Source: Bacterioplanoides sp. SCSIO 12839 | GTDB lineage: Bacteria; Pseudomonadota; Gammaproteobacteria; Pseudomonadales; Oceanobacteraceae | Direction of reading: 5' to 3' | Assembly: GCF_024397975.1 (NCBI RefSeq) | Contig: NZ_CP073745.1 | Coordinates: 737,501 to 801,500, forward strand | DNA: 64,000 bases | In this document: in pieces, positions 1-10,547 of the stretch | Position numbering within the stretch: the stretch's first letter is position 1 | Layout of the letters: each line of letters begins with the position of its first letter | The notes under the pieces: model-generated | Database searches by the model: none | Seen by the model: the letters and a program-made list of their open reading frames with translations, nothing else | What the model was told of the DNA's origin: nothing | Position numbers and translations under genes: made by a program

Positions 1-494
<494 letters not shown>

Positions 495-1127
495 ATGAAG
501 TATCTGATCCGTACCCTGATAGCAGCATCTCTATCTATGACTCTGCCCTCGTATGCAGAGACGGTCGAGAATATGCTGGTTGAAATGACCATGATTCAGA
601 ACAATACGGCACTGATGCAGGCCGCGGTTGCCGATGGTCGTGAACGTGGACAACTGTGTTTTCGCTGCCATGGTGATGATGGTAACTCCAAGCGTGATTA
701 CATCCCGAATCTGGCCAGTCAGAATGCGTTATACCTGTTCACTCAATTTGAACATTTTGCCGATGGCACTCGTAAAGATTATGTGATGAGTAAACTGGCC
801 GGCCATTTAAGCAAAGAAGATCGCATCAATATTGCTTTGTATTTTTCGCAAAGCCCGGTGGCAAAACGTCAGCAACCGGTTGAAAGCAACGCCAAAGGTG
901 AGCAGATTTACCGTTCCATGTGTTTTGCCTGTCACGGTAATGATGGGTATGGTAATCAGCAGTATCCGCGTATTGCCGGGCAACCGTACGAATACCTGGA
1001 AAAAACGCTGATGAAGTTTTTGCACAAAGACCCGGAACGCCAGAACTCTCCGATGTCTTCTGTTATTCAGAATATGAATGAACAGCAAATGAAGGACGTA
1101 GCAGCCTATGTGGCGCACATGCCGTAA
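495..1127 (+). CDS. Diheme cytochrome c (c4/c553 type)
   Basis: Periplasmic electron carrier with two covalently bound hemes. From the ATG at 495 the protein is 210 residues: a signal peptide (MKYLIRTLIAASLSMTLPSYA) is followed by two class I cytochrome domains. The heme sites are CFRCH (C55, C58, H59) and CFACH (C143, C146, H147). Met residues near the end of each domain could be the sixth heme ligands. The open frame extends upstream to 420, but the ATG at 495 is chosen because it directly precedes the signal peptide. This matches the c4 family layout (two domains, about 200 residues). The redox partner is unknown. The stop overlaps the next gene by 20 bases, suggesting co-transcription. 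Confidence 0.85.
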   Translation: MKYLIRTLIAASLSMTLPSYAETVENMLVEMTMIQNNTALMQAAVADGRERGQLCFRCHGDDGNSKRDYIPNLASQNALYLFTQFEHFADGTRKDYVMSKLAGHLSKEDRINIALYFSQSPVAKRQQPVESNAKGEQIYRSMCFACHGNDGYGNQQYPRIAGQPYEYLEKTLMKFLHKDPERQNSPMSSVIQNMNEQQMKDVAAYVAHMP

Positions 1128-2754
1128 CTGTTTTTGCCTTATTTTTTGTGCGTGGCTACTGAGTAGCTGCGCATCTTTCCCTGAATATTCTAATCTCACG
1201 CCACAATATCATCGCTCTGCACCCGAGCATTCACCTTTGCAGCAATGGCAGCCCTCATCTGTTGCTTCGACTTCTGTCACTGAACTTCGCTCTGTCACTG
1301 ACCTGGCTTCTGTGCCGACATTGTCTGACGCTTCGGGCCAACAGGCCGGTTTAAAATTGTTAGGCGATGGTCTTGATGCCTTTATTGCCCGACTGGCGCT
1401 GATCCAGGCTGCAACGTCAACACTGGATCTGCAATATTATCTTTATCATGACGATCTGACCGGACGTGCTTTGACACTGGCCTTATTGCAGGCTGCTGAT
1501 CGTGGAGTGCGTGTTCGTTTATTGCTCGATGATATGGCGACCCGTGGAAAAGACGAAGCACTGTTTCAGGTGGCAGCTCACCCAAATATTGATATTCGTT
1601 TTTTTAATCCGTTCCGCCGTGAATACTCCAGAGAACTACAGTTCATCACCCGTTATGGCGTGTCCACCCGGCGCATGCACAATAAAGCGATGATTGCCGA
1701 TAATCTGATGGCGATTGTGGGGGGGCGAAATATTGGCGATGAATACTTTAATGCCGCTCGCGATGACGTGGTGTTTGGTGACCTTGATGTTTTATTTACA
1801 GGCCCGGTAGTCAGTGATGCCTCGGTTTCTTTTGATCGCTATTGGAACAGCTCGCTCAGTTTTCCGGTGGAGCAGTTGTATCAGGAAGACATTAGCGCTG
1901 AACAGTTAACCGCCTCTCGTCAAAAGCTCGAGCAGTGGGCTCAAAACAAGCAAGAACACCCGTATTTAAAGGCATTAAAAAAACGAGCCGGTGAATTAGT
2001 CTCGGACCTTGGGCTGAAGACGGGTGTGGAAGTCGGGTCAGGTTCTGTGCCGAGTTCCGGACAAGAATTACGACAAGGAAAGGCCTATCTGCTGGGAGAT
2101 TCCCCTGACAAACTGCTTAAGCCAGAAAGTCACTCCGCGGTTTTTGACAATATCAGCCAGATCAGTGATCAGACCACAGAGAGTTTATTGGTGGTATCGC
2201 CTTATTTTGTACCAGGTGATGAGGGAGTGAAATACCTGAAGCAACTGGTTGATCGCGGTGTAGAGGTTACCGTACTAACGAACTCTCTGGCTGCGACGGA
2301 TGTTCCGGCGGTGCACTCTGCCTATAAAAAATACCGCCGTGGTTTGTTACAAGGAGGTGTTCGTTTATGGGAACTGAAACCCGACCTGAGACAAGAGCCG
2401 GTGACTTCCTGGAGTGGCTCTTCATCCGCCAGTTTACACGCCAAGATGCTGGTGGCTGACCAGCGTTATATTTTTGTGGGCTCCATGAATCTGGACCCAA
2501 GATCCGTTGTTGAGAATACTGAGATGGGGTTGTTGTTTGAGCAGGCTCAGATGGCCACTGAAATCCGACGTGTGATGGCACAGCAATTACCAACCCAGGC
2601 ATATCGTTTATCGTTACAGGATAACCAACTGACCTGGCATGAGCAGCGCCAGGACTGTGTCGAAAAAACGTATGACAGCGACCCTCAGGCCAGCAGCTGG
2701 CGTCGCCTGCAATCATGGTTTCTGGGGTGGTTGCCAATTGAATCGGAGTTATAG
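1108..2754 (+). CDS. Phospholipase D-family lipoprotein, cardiolipin synthase C-like
   Basis: Member of the PLD superfamily, which transfers phosphatidyl groups between phospholipids (ClsC/YmdC type) or hydrolyses them. The 548-residue protein begins with a lipoprotein signal ending in LLSSCAS, so it should be lipid-anchored in the envelope. It carries two HKD motifs: HNKAMIADNLMAIVGGRN near residue 192 and HAKMLVADQRYIFVGSMN near residue 444, the second followed by LDPRS. The two-motif architecture and length fit the ClsC-like group. Its start lies inside the end of the cytochrome gene, implying translational coupling. Whether it makes cardiolipin or another lipid cannot be decided from sequence. 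No partner like E. coli ymdB is adjacent. Confidence 0.82.
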   Translation: MWRTCRNCFCLIFCAWLLSSCASFPEYSNLTPQYHRSAPEHSPLQQWQPSSVASTSVTELRSVTDLASVPTLSDASGQQAGLKLLGDGLDAFIARLALIQAATSTLDLQYYLYHDDLTGRALTLALLQAADRGVRVRLLLDDMATRGKDEALFQVAAHPNIDIRFFNPFRREYSRELQFITRYGVSTRRMHNKAMIADNLMAIVGGRNIGDEYFNAARDDVVFGDLDVLFTGPVVSDASVSFDRYWNSSLSFPVEQLYQEDISAEQLTASRQKLEQWAQNKQEHPYLKALKKRAGELVSDLGLKTGVEVGSGSVPSSGQELRQGKAYLLGDSPDKLLKPESHSAVFDNISQISDQTTESLLVVSPYFVPGDEGVKYLKQLVDRGVEVTVLTNSLAATDVPAVHSAYKKYRRGLLQGGVRLWELKPDLRQEPVTSWSGSSSASLHAKMLVADQRYIFVGSMNLDPRSVVENTEMGLLFEQAQMATEIRRVMAQQLPTQAYRLSLQDNQLTWHEQRQDCVEKTYDSDPQASSWRRLQSWFLGWLPIESEL

Positions 2755-2847
2755 CCGGGCTTGCTAGTTGGTGTTGATGCTTGAACTGGGCGTAGCGACT
2801 GCCTACTATCGCGGTTTGTTCTTTATTCGGTTTCCGGTTGTACTCTC

Positions 2848-5800
2848 ATGTCTGCTTCTGATGTTTCTGATCATTCTTTCTGGCAATTCTGGGTCGATCG
2901 GGGCGGCACGTTCACTGATATTGTTGCCCGTCGTCCGGATGGTGAATTATTAAGCCGTAAGCTGTTATCCGAAAATCCACAACATTACCAAGATGCCGCC
3001 GTTGAGGGGATTCGCCGTATTCGTGCCGAATTCCCCCAGTTTCCGCAAGACGGTAGCGGTCAGATTGAATCGGTGAAAATGGGCACCACAGTAGCCACCA
3101 ATGCCTTGCTGGAACGCAAAGGTGAAGACACTTGCCTGTTAATTAGCCATGGCTTGCGCGACCAGCTGGAAATTGGCTATCAGACCCGGCCGGATATTTT
3201 TGCCATTCATATTGAACAACCAGAGTTGTTGTATCGTTGTGTGTATGAAGCACCGGAGCGAGTATTAGCCGATGGCACGGTGGATATGCCACTGGATGAA
3301 GAAGGGGTTCAGGTCATCCTGCGTGAAGCCCGCGAGCAGGGGCTAACATCGTTGGCGGTAGTGTTTATGCACGCTTATAAATACCCGCAGCATGAGCAAA
3401 TGGTCGCTGATATTGCCCGTGACATGGGCTTTACTCAGATTTCGTTATCGCATCAGGTCAGCCCGCTGATTAAATTCGTGCCGCGGGGTGACACTACGGT
3501 GGCGGATGCCTATTTATCCCCGGTGTTAAAGCGTTACGTACAGCAAGTAAAAAATGGACTGCCGGTTTCCGTAAACGGTAAGCCAACCGATTTACAGTTT
3601 ATGCAATCCAATGGCGGCTTAACCGATGCCGACGTATTTCATGGCAAAGATGCGGTGTTATCCGGCCCGGCCGGTGGTGTGGTGGGCATGGTGCGCACTG
3701 CCGAGCAAGATGGTTTTAACCAGATTATTGGTTTTGATATGGGTGGCACCTCCACCGATGTCAGCCACTACACCGCAGGTGAAAAAGGAGAGAGGGCTGG
3801 TGAACTTGAGCGTGAAACCGAAACACAGGTAACCGGTATCCGCTTGCGGGTGCCAATGATGAATATTCATACGGTGGCCGCCGGTGGTGGCTCGATTGTG
3901 AAGTTTGCCGATGGTCGTTTTCAGGTCGGGCCGGAATCAGCTGGCGCGTTCCCCGGACCAGCCTGTTATCGTAATGGTGGGCCGTTAACGGTCACCGACT
4001 GCAATGTGTTGCTCGGAAAAATTCAACCGCAACACTTTCCTTATGTGTTTGGTGCACAACAAAACGAGCCGCTGGATAAGAAAATTGTTGAGCAGAAATT
4101 CTGGCAGTTATCAGAACAGATTCAACAGGAAAGTGGCCAGCAGCTCACACCACAGCAGATTGCTGAAGGTTTCTTAACCATTGCGGTCGATAATATGGCC
4201 AATGCCGTGAAAAAGATTTCCGTGCAGCGTGGTTATGATATTCAGAATTATGCACTCAATGCCTTTGGTGGCGCGGGCGCGCAACATGCGTGTTTGGTTG
4301 CCGATGCTTTGGGTATGGAGCATGTTTATCTGCATCCTCTGGCCGGCGTATTATCAGCTTATGGTATTGGTCTGGCTGAACAACGCTGGTTGGGAGAAGA
4401 AGCGGTTGAAAAGTCTCTGAGTCAGGAACCTCTAGAGACACTGGCCGCAGCAGAGCAGGCCTTTTTAACACTTCAGCAACAGTCGGACATAAGTGGCTCT
4501 CAAGCAACCGAAACGCGTCGTGCCTATTGTCGGTATGACGGTTCGGACACGCACTTATTGGTTGAGTTTTCTGATGCGCCTGCCATGCGCGAAAACTTTG
4601 AACAGCAACACCAGCAATTATTTGGTTTTATTTACCGCGACAAAGAATTATTGCTCGATGCGGTGCAACTCGAAGTGGTTGCCGGGGGTTATCAGCCAGA
4701 GCCACAAACTTTACCATCGGGTCAGCCTGCTGTGACAGAAACCAGCGAACTTTTCTCTGGCAATCAACAACACGCAATCAATGTATATGCTCGTGAGCAA
4801 TTACCCGCTGGTTTTAGCTTGGCAGGCCCTGCGTTATTAACCGATGCCAATAGCACGATTGTGATCGAACCGAACTGGCAGTTGGAAGTATTAACCAGCG
4901 GCGCGTTAGTTATTAAAAAATCTTTATCAGCGGAAAGCGCTGTGCAAAAAAGCGCGCTGACGTCAGAGCCTGAAAGCATTAAAAACGATGCTGTTAAGAA
5001 CGACCCAGTACGATTAGAAATATTTAATAATATTTTTATGTCAGCCGCTGAACAAATGGGGTTTGTACTGGAAAAAACCGCAACCAGCGTCAACATTAAA
5101 GAACGTCTGGATTTCTCTTGTGCCATTTTTGATGGTGATGGCGAGCTGGTGGCGAATGCGCCGCATATTCCGGTGCATTTAGGCTCAATGAGCGAAAGCA
5201 TTAAAGTGGTGATAAAAGATCATCCGAATATGCAGCCCGGCGATGCTTTTGTATTAAATACGCCCTATAACGGCGGTACGCATTTGCCGGATGTAACTGT
5301 TGTAAAACCGGTATTTATTCAGCAGAACTTGATAAATGAAAAACCCGACTTTTATGTTGCAGCCCGTGGTCACCATGCCGATATCGGCGGTATTACTCCC
5401 GGCTCAATGCCTGCCAATAGCCAGCATATCGAACAAGAAGGAGTGTTACTCGATAATCTGGTGTTGATACGTGATGGCGAATTTCAAACGCAAAGCATTC
5501 TAGACGTATTGTCTGCGGCTAAATATCCGGCACGAAATCCCCAACAAAATATTGCCGACTTAACCGCACAAGTGGCGGCTTGTGAGAAAGGCGCCAGTGA
5601 ACTGCAACGTGTCTGCGCTGAATATGGCTTGCCAACGGTATTGGCGTATATGCAATACGTTCAGGAAAATGCCGAACAAACCCTGCGCGATTGCTTAGCG
5701 GATTTACCCAGCGGTTCATTTTGTTATGCCATGGATGACGGCACTCAGTTTCAGGTGGCTATCGAGGTCGATCAAACCACTCAAACGGCGGTGATTGATT

Positions 5801-6570
5801 TTTCCGGAACCGGCTACCGCCCAGATCAGTTAATGCATCCCGGTAATTTTAATGCCCCTACCTCGGTGGTTTATGCTGCGGTGTTATACAGCTTCCGCGC
5901 GCTGGTAGATAAACCCATGCCATTAAATGCCGGATTTTTTAAACCGTTAACCATTAAGGTTCCGCCGCAATCGATTATTGCTCCGGTTTATCCAGCGGCG
6001 GTGGTATCGGGTAATGTAGAAACCGCGCAATATTTAACCGACTGCATGATGGGTGCGTCAGGGCTAATGGCGGGCTGTCAGGGCACCAATAATAATTTCA
6101 CCTTTGGTGATGACTCCCACCAATATTACGAAACCTTATGCGGTGGGGTGGGTGCCAGCCACAAGGGCGATGGTGCCAGTGGGGTCCACAGTCATATGAC
6201 GAATTCGCGTTTAACCGACCCGGAAATTTTAGAACAACGTTTTCCTGTGATGTTGGAACATTTTCACTTGCGTGCGTTATCCGGTGGTAGCGGCTTGTTC
6301 AATGGTGGTCATGGAGTTGAGCGCCATATTCGTTTTTTAAAAAATATGCGGGCAAATATTATCAGTGGCCATCGTCAACAAACCACCTTTGGCCTGAATG
6401 GGGGCAGCTCCGGGCAGGTTGGTTTTAATTTTGTTAAACGTCGCTCTGGCAAGCTGGAGAAATTAGCAGGTTGTGCCGATGTTGAATTACAAGCGGGAGA
6501 GGTGTTTTGCATTCATACTCCGGGAGGAGGTGGTTTTGGTGAGCCAACCTCTCAATCTACCGCTGAGTGA
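2848..6570 (+). CDS. Hydantoinase A/B fusion, 5-oxoprolinase family
   Basis: Cytosolic ATP-dependent enzyme of the hydantoinase/5-oxoprolinase family, likely opening 5-oxoproline or a related lactam ring. The 1240 residues comprise an N-terminal HyuA part, with FWVDRGGTFTD near residue 13 and the sugar-kinase-like GFDMGGTSTDVSHY around residue 294, then a charged linker near 700-725, then a HyuB part starting about residue 728 with SAAEQMGFVLEKTATS and ending in a glycine-rich tail (HTPGGGGFGEP). Total length matches single-chain 5-oxoprolinases (about 1250-1290 residues). The start at 2848 puts the family motif at the expected distance. It is 12 bases from the MalT-like regulator gene and probably co-transcribed with it. 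Hydantoin or acetone substrates are possible alternatives. Confidence 0.85.
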   Translation: MSASDVSDHSFWQFWVDRGGTFTDIVARRPDGELLSRKLLSENPQHYQDAAVEGIRRIRAEFPQFPQDGSGQIESVKMGTTVATNALLERKGEDTCLLISHGLRDQLEIGYQTRPDIFAIHIEQPELLYRCVYEAPERVLADGTVDMPLDEEGVQVILREAREQGLTSLAVVFMHAYKYPQHEQMVADIARDMGFTQISLSHQVSPLIKFVPRGDTTVADAYLSPVLKRYVQQVKNGLPVSVNGKPTDLQFMQSNGGLTDADVFHGKDAVLSGPAGGVVGMVRTAEQDGFNQIIGFDMGGTSTDVSHYTAGEKGERAGELERETETQVTGIRLRVPMMNIHTVAAGGGSIVKFADGRFQVGPESAGAFPGPACYRNGGPLTVTDCNVLLGKIQPQHFPYVFGAQQNEPLDKKIVEQKFWQLSEQIQQESGQQLTPQQIAEGFLTIAVDNMANAVKKISVQRGYDIQNYALNAFGGAGAQHACLVADALGMEHVYLHPLAGVLSAYGIGLAEQRWLGEEAVEKSLSQEPLETLAAAEQAFLTLQQQSDISGSQATETRRAYCRYDGSDTHLLVEFSDAPAMRENFEQQHQQLFGFIYRDKELLLDAVQLEVVAGGYQPEPQTLPSGQPAVTETSELFSGNQQHAINVYAREQLPAGFSLAGPALLTDANSTIVIEPNWQLEVLTSGALVIKKSLSAESAVQKSALTSEPESIKNDAVKNDPVRLEIFNNIFMSAAEQMGFVLEKTATSVNIKERLDFSCAIFDGDGELVANAPHIPVHLGSMSESIKVVIKDHPNMQPGDAFVLNTPYNGGTHLPDVTVVKPVFIQQNLINEKPDFYVAARGHHADIGGITPGSMPANSQHIEQEGVLLDNLVLIRDGEFQTQSILDVLSAAKYPARNPQQNIADLTAQVAACEKGASELQRVCAEYGLPTVLAYMQYVQENAEQTLRDCLADLPSGSFCYAMDDGTQFQVAIEVDQTTQTAVIDFSGTGYRPDQLMHPGNFNAPTSVVYAAVLYSFRALVDKPMPLNAGFFKPLTIKVPPQSIIAPVYPAAVVSGNVETAQYLTDCMMGASGLMAGCQGTNNNFTFGDDSHQYYETLCGGVGASHKGDGASGVHSHMTNSRLTDPEILEQRFPVMLEHFHLRALSGGSGLFNGGHGVERHIRFLKNMRANIISGHRQQTTFGLNGGSSGQVGFNFVKRRSGKLEKLAGCADVELQAGEVFCIHTPGGGGFGEPTSQSTAE

Positions 6571-6582
6571 TGGAACAATAAA

Positions 6583-9195
6583 ATGACGGAGAAACACACA
6601 ATCGATCCGCAAACGATGAAAAAACAGCTGGAACAGCGTGCTCGCCAGGCGGTTATTCATAATAAGGCCAGACGCCCTGTATTTGCTCCTCATTTCTGGC
6701 GACGGTCGGAGTTGTTAACAAAAGCGTTTCAGCAGCAGGATATTGTCTGGCTCAACTGCGCGGCAGGCTATGGCAAGACCTTGTTGATGGCGGAATACTG
6801 TGATCAGCAATCGCATGTCATCTGGTTTCGCTGTGATGATCGTGATGCCTCCGCGATGGCATTTCTGGATAACTTGCTGGAAGTGTGTGCGGCGCAACTA
6901 ATGGAGATAGAAAATCTCGCGTTATCGCATCGGCAACTGTCTGCTGCCCAGCACCCCAGTACCACGGTTGATGCGGATCAATCCCTGCTGTTGTGGTTGG
7001 ATGAAATCGCGGCGTATCAGCAACCCGTTGTCTTGTGTCTGGACGATGTTCACTTATTAAAAAGTGATGATGTTCAATCGTTATTAGCCCGCCTTATATC
7101 GGAACGGCCAAATAATCTTAAGTTGCTGCTGGCCGGACGTTACTTGCCACAATCATTAGGACGTTTACGGCTGCAACAGAATATTGTCTGGTTGAGTAGT
7201 CAGGAGCTGACCTTTAATGATGATCAGGTTCAACGTTTTCTGATGAATAATGACGTTGAGCAGGCGGGTCGCCTGGTACCGGTAATTCATTCACGCTTGC
7301 AGGGCTGGCCCGCTGGCCTGAGTTTGTGGCTCGGTTGTTTCCGGGCGTTAGGTAAACCGTCTGAACCGCCGGTGCTCCTGGGGCAGCTGGAAATGAGCGA
7401 TTACCTGCAAGGCGAAGCTTTACATGCATTATCAACGGATATGCAGCAATTTATCCAGCAAGCGGCGGTGGTGGGGACATTCAATGAATCGCTTCTGGAA
7501 CACTGCCTTGGCAGCCATAACTTCCACGGCTTATTACAACAAGCGCTGTCACAAAATTTGTTTATTGAACCTCTGTCAGACCGGCCGGGTTGGTATGCCT
7601 TTCATCCGGTGATGGCTTCCCTGTTAAGTCAGCAGTTACCGCAGGCATCGCGTCAGTCCCTTCATGCTCAGGCATACGATTGGTTACGACGTGGCAACGA
7701 TCGAATGGCTGCACTGTTTCATGCCAAAGAAGCGGGTTTATCCCAACAGGTCATTCCTTGGGTTGAAGAACAGGTCGACCATCTGATTGGGAGTCTGGAT
7801 ATTGCTGCCATGCTTGAGTGGCTTGAGGGATTAGGGGATGAGTTATTACGCCGCTCTTCTCATCTGATGATGATTGCCGCCTGGTCATGGTTATTTACTC
7901 AACAACGCGATAAAGCTTTGCCGTTGGTGAATACGCTGATTCAGAGCGAGCAGATTTCAGAGTATGAAAAAGCCGCATTGCAGGGTTATCTGGCGCGCCT
8001 GGATGGTGATATCAAACATGCCGAAGAGCGCTGTAAGTTTGCCTTAGAACATTTACCTGAAGATCGTTTTACCATCCGTATTCTGATGGGTACCAGCTTG
8101 TCTTTACTTTGTCTGGTCAATAACGATGCGGATGGGGCCAGAATCTGGAATCGCTTTGCTCAGGATCTGGCGCGCCAGCACCAGGTACCGGCAATGGAAG
8201 CTCAGGTATTGTTTGATTATGGTCGGATTGAATTAAATCGCGGCCATATTAAACGTAGCCTGGCAGTGATTGAACAGGGGCTGACGTTATTAACGGCGAA
8301 CAAAAACAGTGGTATTTCATTAGGCCGTTTATTGTCATACAAAGCCTTTATGCTGTGGCTGATGGGGCATGACCGTAAGCCACTGATTGATATGATGCAG
8401 CAGGGTATCTCAGCCAGCAGTCGCAGTCATGATACTGCCGTTTGTTATGGTTATGCCTTCCTGGCCATGGCCAAGGCCGAAGTGGGCCAATACGACGAAG
8501 CACTGGATTTGCTGGATCAGGTTGAGCGTCTGATGCAACGCTGGCAGGTACGTATTGAAAACTACCAATGGCTGGCAATGGTGAAGGCCAATGTCTGGAT
8601 TTATCAGGGTAAATTGACCCGTGCTCAGAGTTACATCGATGAATTCATAAAAATGCAGGAAAATGGCCCGTTGGTACGCTCGGACGTATTTCCAATGTTG
8701 CCCGACTTTATCTCGGTTACCCGTGCACGTTTGTATCTTAAAGCGAATAACCCCAAAGCCTGTATTGCTGAAGCGGATCAATGGTTACGTAACAACAGTC
8801 AGAATTTAATGAGTGTGGTTATCATGATGCTCCGAGCGGTGGCGCTGCGCGCAGAAAAACCAGCCGAAGGAGAAGCCCAGTTACGCCACCTGCAAACAAT
8901 CCTTGATCGCGAAGGCATTGGTATGGATATGAGCCAATGGATACCTAATCTGCATACTAACTGGAGTGAAGACGTCGAACTACTCACCAAAGTACCAGAC
9001 AATGTATCGCTCAGTGAGAGAGAGCTTGAAGTATTGCGCAAAATAGACCAGGGGTTATCCAATCAGGAAATTGCCGATTTATTGTTTATTTCCCTTCATA
9101 CCGTGAAAACACATGCGCGTAAAATTAACGTTAAGCTAGGTGCTAAAAGTCGAACACAAGCATTGCACCGAGCCAAAGAGTTACTACTTATCTGA
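6583..9195 (+). CDS. MalT-type LuxR family transcriptional regulator
   Basis: Large ATP-binding transcriptional activator of the MalT/LAL type, 870 residues. A P-loop (CAAGYGKT) lies near residue 60 and a Walker B-like stretch (VVLCLDDVH) near 150. The central part (about 380-780) is helical and fits the TPR-like sensor region of MalT proteins. The LuxR DNA-binding helix-turn-helix is at about 808-865 (LSERELEVLRKIDQGLSNQE, then TVKTHARKINVKL). It follows the oxoprolinase gene with a 12-base gap, so it may respond to a substrate or product of that enzyme; this is inference from context only. A hairpin follows before the next gene. Confidence 0.85.
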   Translation: MTEKHTIDPQTMKKQLEQRARQAVIHNKARRPVFAPHFWRRSELLTKAFQQQDIVWLNCAAGYGKTLLMAEYCDQQSHVIWFRCDDRDASAMAFLDNLLEVCAAQLMEIENLALSHRQLSAAQHPSTTVDADQSLLLWLDEIAAYQQPVVLCLDDVHLLKSDDVQSLLARLISERPNNLKLLLAGRYLPQSLGRLRLQQNIVWLSSQELTFNDDQVQRFLMNNDVEQAGRLVPVIHSRLQGWPAGLSLWLGCFRALGKPSEPPVLLGQLEMSDYLQGEALHALSTDMQQFIQQAAVVGTFNESLLEHCLGSHNFHGLLQQALSQNLFIEPLSDRPGWYAFHPVMASLLSQQLPQASRQSLHAQAYDWLRRGNDRMAALFHAKEAGLSQQVIPWVEEQVDHLIGSLDIAAMLEWLEGLGDELLRRSSHLMMIAAWSWLFTQQRDKALPLVNTLIQSEQISEYEKAALQGYLARLDGDIKHAEERCKFALEHLPEDRFTIRILMGTSLSLLCLVNNDADGARIWNRFAQDLARQHQVPAMEAQVLFDYGRIELNRGHIKRSLAVIEQGLTLLTANKNSGISLGRLLSYKAFMLWLMGHDRKPLIDMMQQGISASSRSHDTAVCYGYAFLAMAKAEVGQYDEALDLLDQVERLMQRWQVRIENYQWLAMVKANVWIYQGKLTRAQSYIDEFIKMQENGPLVRSDVFPMLPDFISVTRARLYLKANNPKACIAEADQWLRNNSQNLMSVVIMMLRAVALRAEKPAEGEAQLRHLQTILDREGIGMDMSQWIPNLHTNWSEDVELLTKVPDNVSLSERELEVLRKIDQGLSNQEIADLLFISLHTVKTHARKINVKLGAKSRTQALHRAKELLLI

Positions 9196-9303
9196 TTTGT
9201 TTTTATAACCATTCGAGATAGAAATATTATTCCTCATAGCAGTTGTTAAAAAAACGATCAGAAAGCCTGTTTGAATTGGCATATCAGTAAGTCATTAGCT
9301 AAA

Positions 9304-9329
9304 CCTGAGTAATTAGTTAACTACTCAGG
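9304..9329 (+). promoter_or_regulatory. Hairpin that includes the ribosome binding site of the next gene
   Basis: An inverted repeat has outer arms CCTGAGTA (9304-9311) and TACTCAGG (9322-9329), and the inner bases are also nearly self-complementary if G-U pairs are allowed. The 3' arm ends in AGG eight bases before the ATG at 9338, so it may hide the Shine-Dalgarno sequence. The following CTTTAAT is too weak in T for a confident intrinsic terminator of the upstream gene, but that remains possible. Confidence 0.5.
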
Positions 9330-9337
9330 CTTTAATA

Positions 9338-10504
9338 ATGGCTTACCCTGCGTTATTGGTTGGCGTGACAGATTGCCAGAATCTTGATCAGCAACTTGGC
9401 TCTGCTTATGAACTCACTCATATTGCGACCATTGATAATATCCATGAAAAAACAATGGATTTTTCAGTGGTTGTCATCAATGCCGTTAGTTTGGGGATGG
9501 GTCAGGCAATCCAAAGCTGTGAGTTATTAAAGCAACATGCCAAATACCAGGATAGCTCGGTGATTGTATTGGCAAGCCGCGACGAATTGGCAGACCGTAT
9601 GGATGCACTGGCCGCTGGTTTTGATGACTTTATTTGCCACGACTCGATGTGGGAATTAAAAGCCAGATTAGATCGGGTTGTTTTTAATAAACTGGCCAAC
9701 GTGCAATTAAAAACTCAGCTACAGCAAGCCAATGAAATGGCCTTTATTGCCATGTCAGATACCTCCGACCTGGGGGTGAATGTTCAGTTTTTACTCGACT
9801 GCAATACCTGTAATAACCTGGATGAACTCGGCATGCGATTGTTTCAGGCATTGCAGAGTTACGGGCTGAACTGCAGTTTACAAATGCGCAGTACGCATGG
9901 CGTTAAAAATATGGAAGCCAATGGCATGGCAAAAGCGATGGAATCGGTACTGTTGGAACAATGCAAAAATCAGGGCCGTTACGTGGATTTTGGCCATCGA
10001 TCCATTATGAATTATGAGAGCGTATCGTTATTGGTTAAAAACATGCCGATCCACGATGAAAAAAAATACGGCGCGATTAAAGACAATGTATTTTCATTAT
10101 TACAGGGAACTCATGCACGTGTGGTGGCTCTGGATAATCAGAAAAACCTTGAATTAGAAGGTGCTCTGGTTAAACAAATGACCCAAAAAATGAACCAGTT
10201 GATGAAACATGTGGATGATTCTTATCAGGAAGTGATGCGACAAATTGTCGATGTGGTTGAAACTATGGCAGAAGGCATGGATAACAGCGTGCACTTTTTA
10301 GGACTGGATGAAAGCCAGGAAATGGCCATTCAGAAAATTATGGAAACCGGCATTCTCGATACCAATAAGATATTTAATAGTGGGATGACGTTAGACCGCG
10401 AATTGAAAGACTTTCTGACACTGGTTGAAGAAAGTTTCAATCAGAAACAGATTGATGCTTCACTGTTAAATAAATTGGTTGAACGTATGCCAACGGAACA
10501 TTAG
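9338..10504 (+). CDS. Degenerate receiver-domain protein of unknown function
   Basis: A 388-residue soluble protein. Residues 1-115 have the alternating strand/helix pattern of a response-regulator receiver (FSVVVINAVSLGMG, then SSVIVLASRDELADRMDALAAGFDDFICHDS). The normal phospho-acceptor Asp appears to be Asn (about N48) and the conserved Lys is His (about H101), so it is probably not phosphorylated. The middle (about 125-265) may be a GAF-like sensor and the end (about 270-385) is helical. No output domain such as GGDEF or HTH was recognised. It appears as a single-gene unit, convergent with the phosphatase gene, and may be controlled through the hairpin that overlaps its ribosome binding site. 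Function unknown. Confidence 0.6.
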   Translation: MAYPALLVGVTDCQNLDQQLGSAYELTHIATIDNIHEKTMDFSVVVINAVSLGMGQAIQSCELLKQHAKYQDSSVIVLASRDELADRMDALAAGFDDFICHDSMWELKARLDRVVFNKLANVQLKTQLQQANEMAFIAMSDTSDLGVNVQFLLDCNTCNNLDELGMRLFQALQSYGLNCSLQMRSTHGVKNMEANGMAKAMESVLLEQCKNQGRYVDFGHRSIMNYESVSLLVKNMPIHDEKKYGAIKDNVFSLLQGTHARVVALDNQKNLELEGALVKQMTQKMNQLMKHVDDSYQEVMRQIVDVVETMAEGMDNSVHFLGLDESQEMAIQKIMETGILDTNKIFNSGMTLDRELKDFLTLVEESFNQKQIDASLLNKLVERMPTEH

Positions 10505-10547
10505 CGACACGGGCATTCAACGACATGGGTGCTTTACGACGCTATAG

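Noticed and set aside
2768-2953. Small membrane-protein-like frame before the oxoprolinase gene
   Set aside because: It overlaps the conserved N terminus of the oxoprolinase in a different frame; the oxoprolinase start is well supported.
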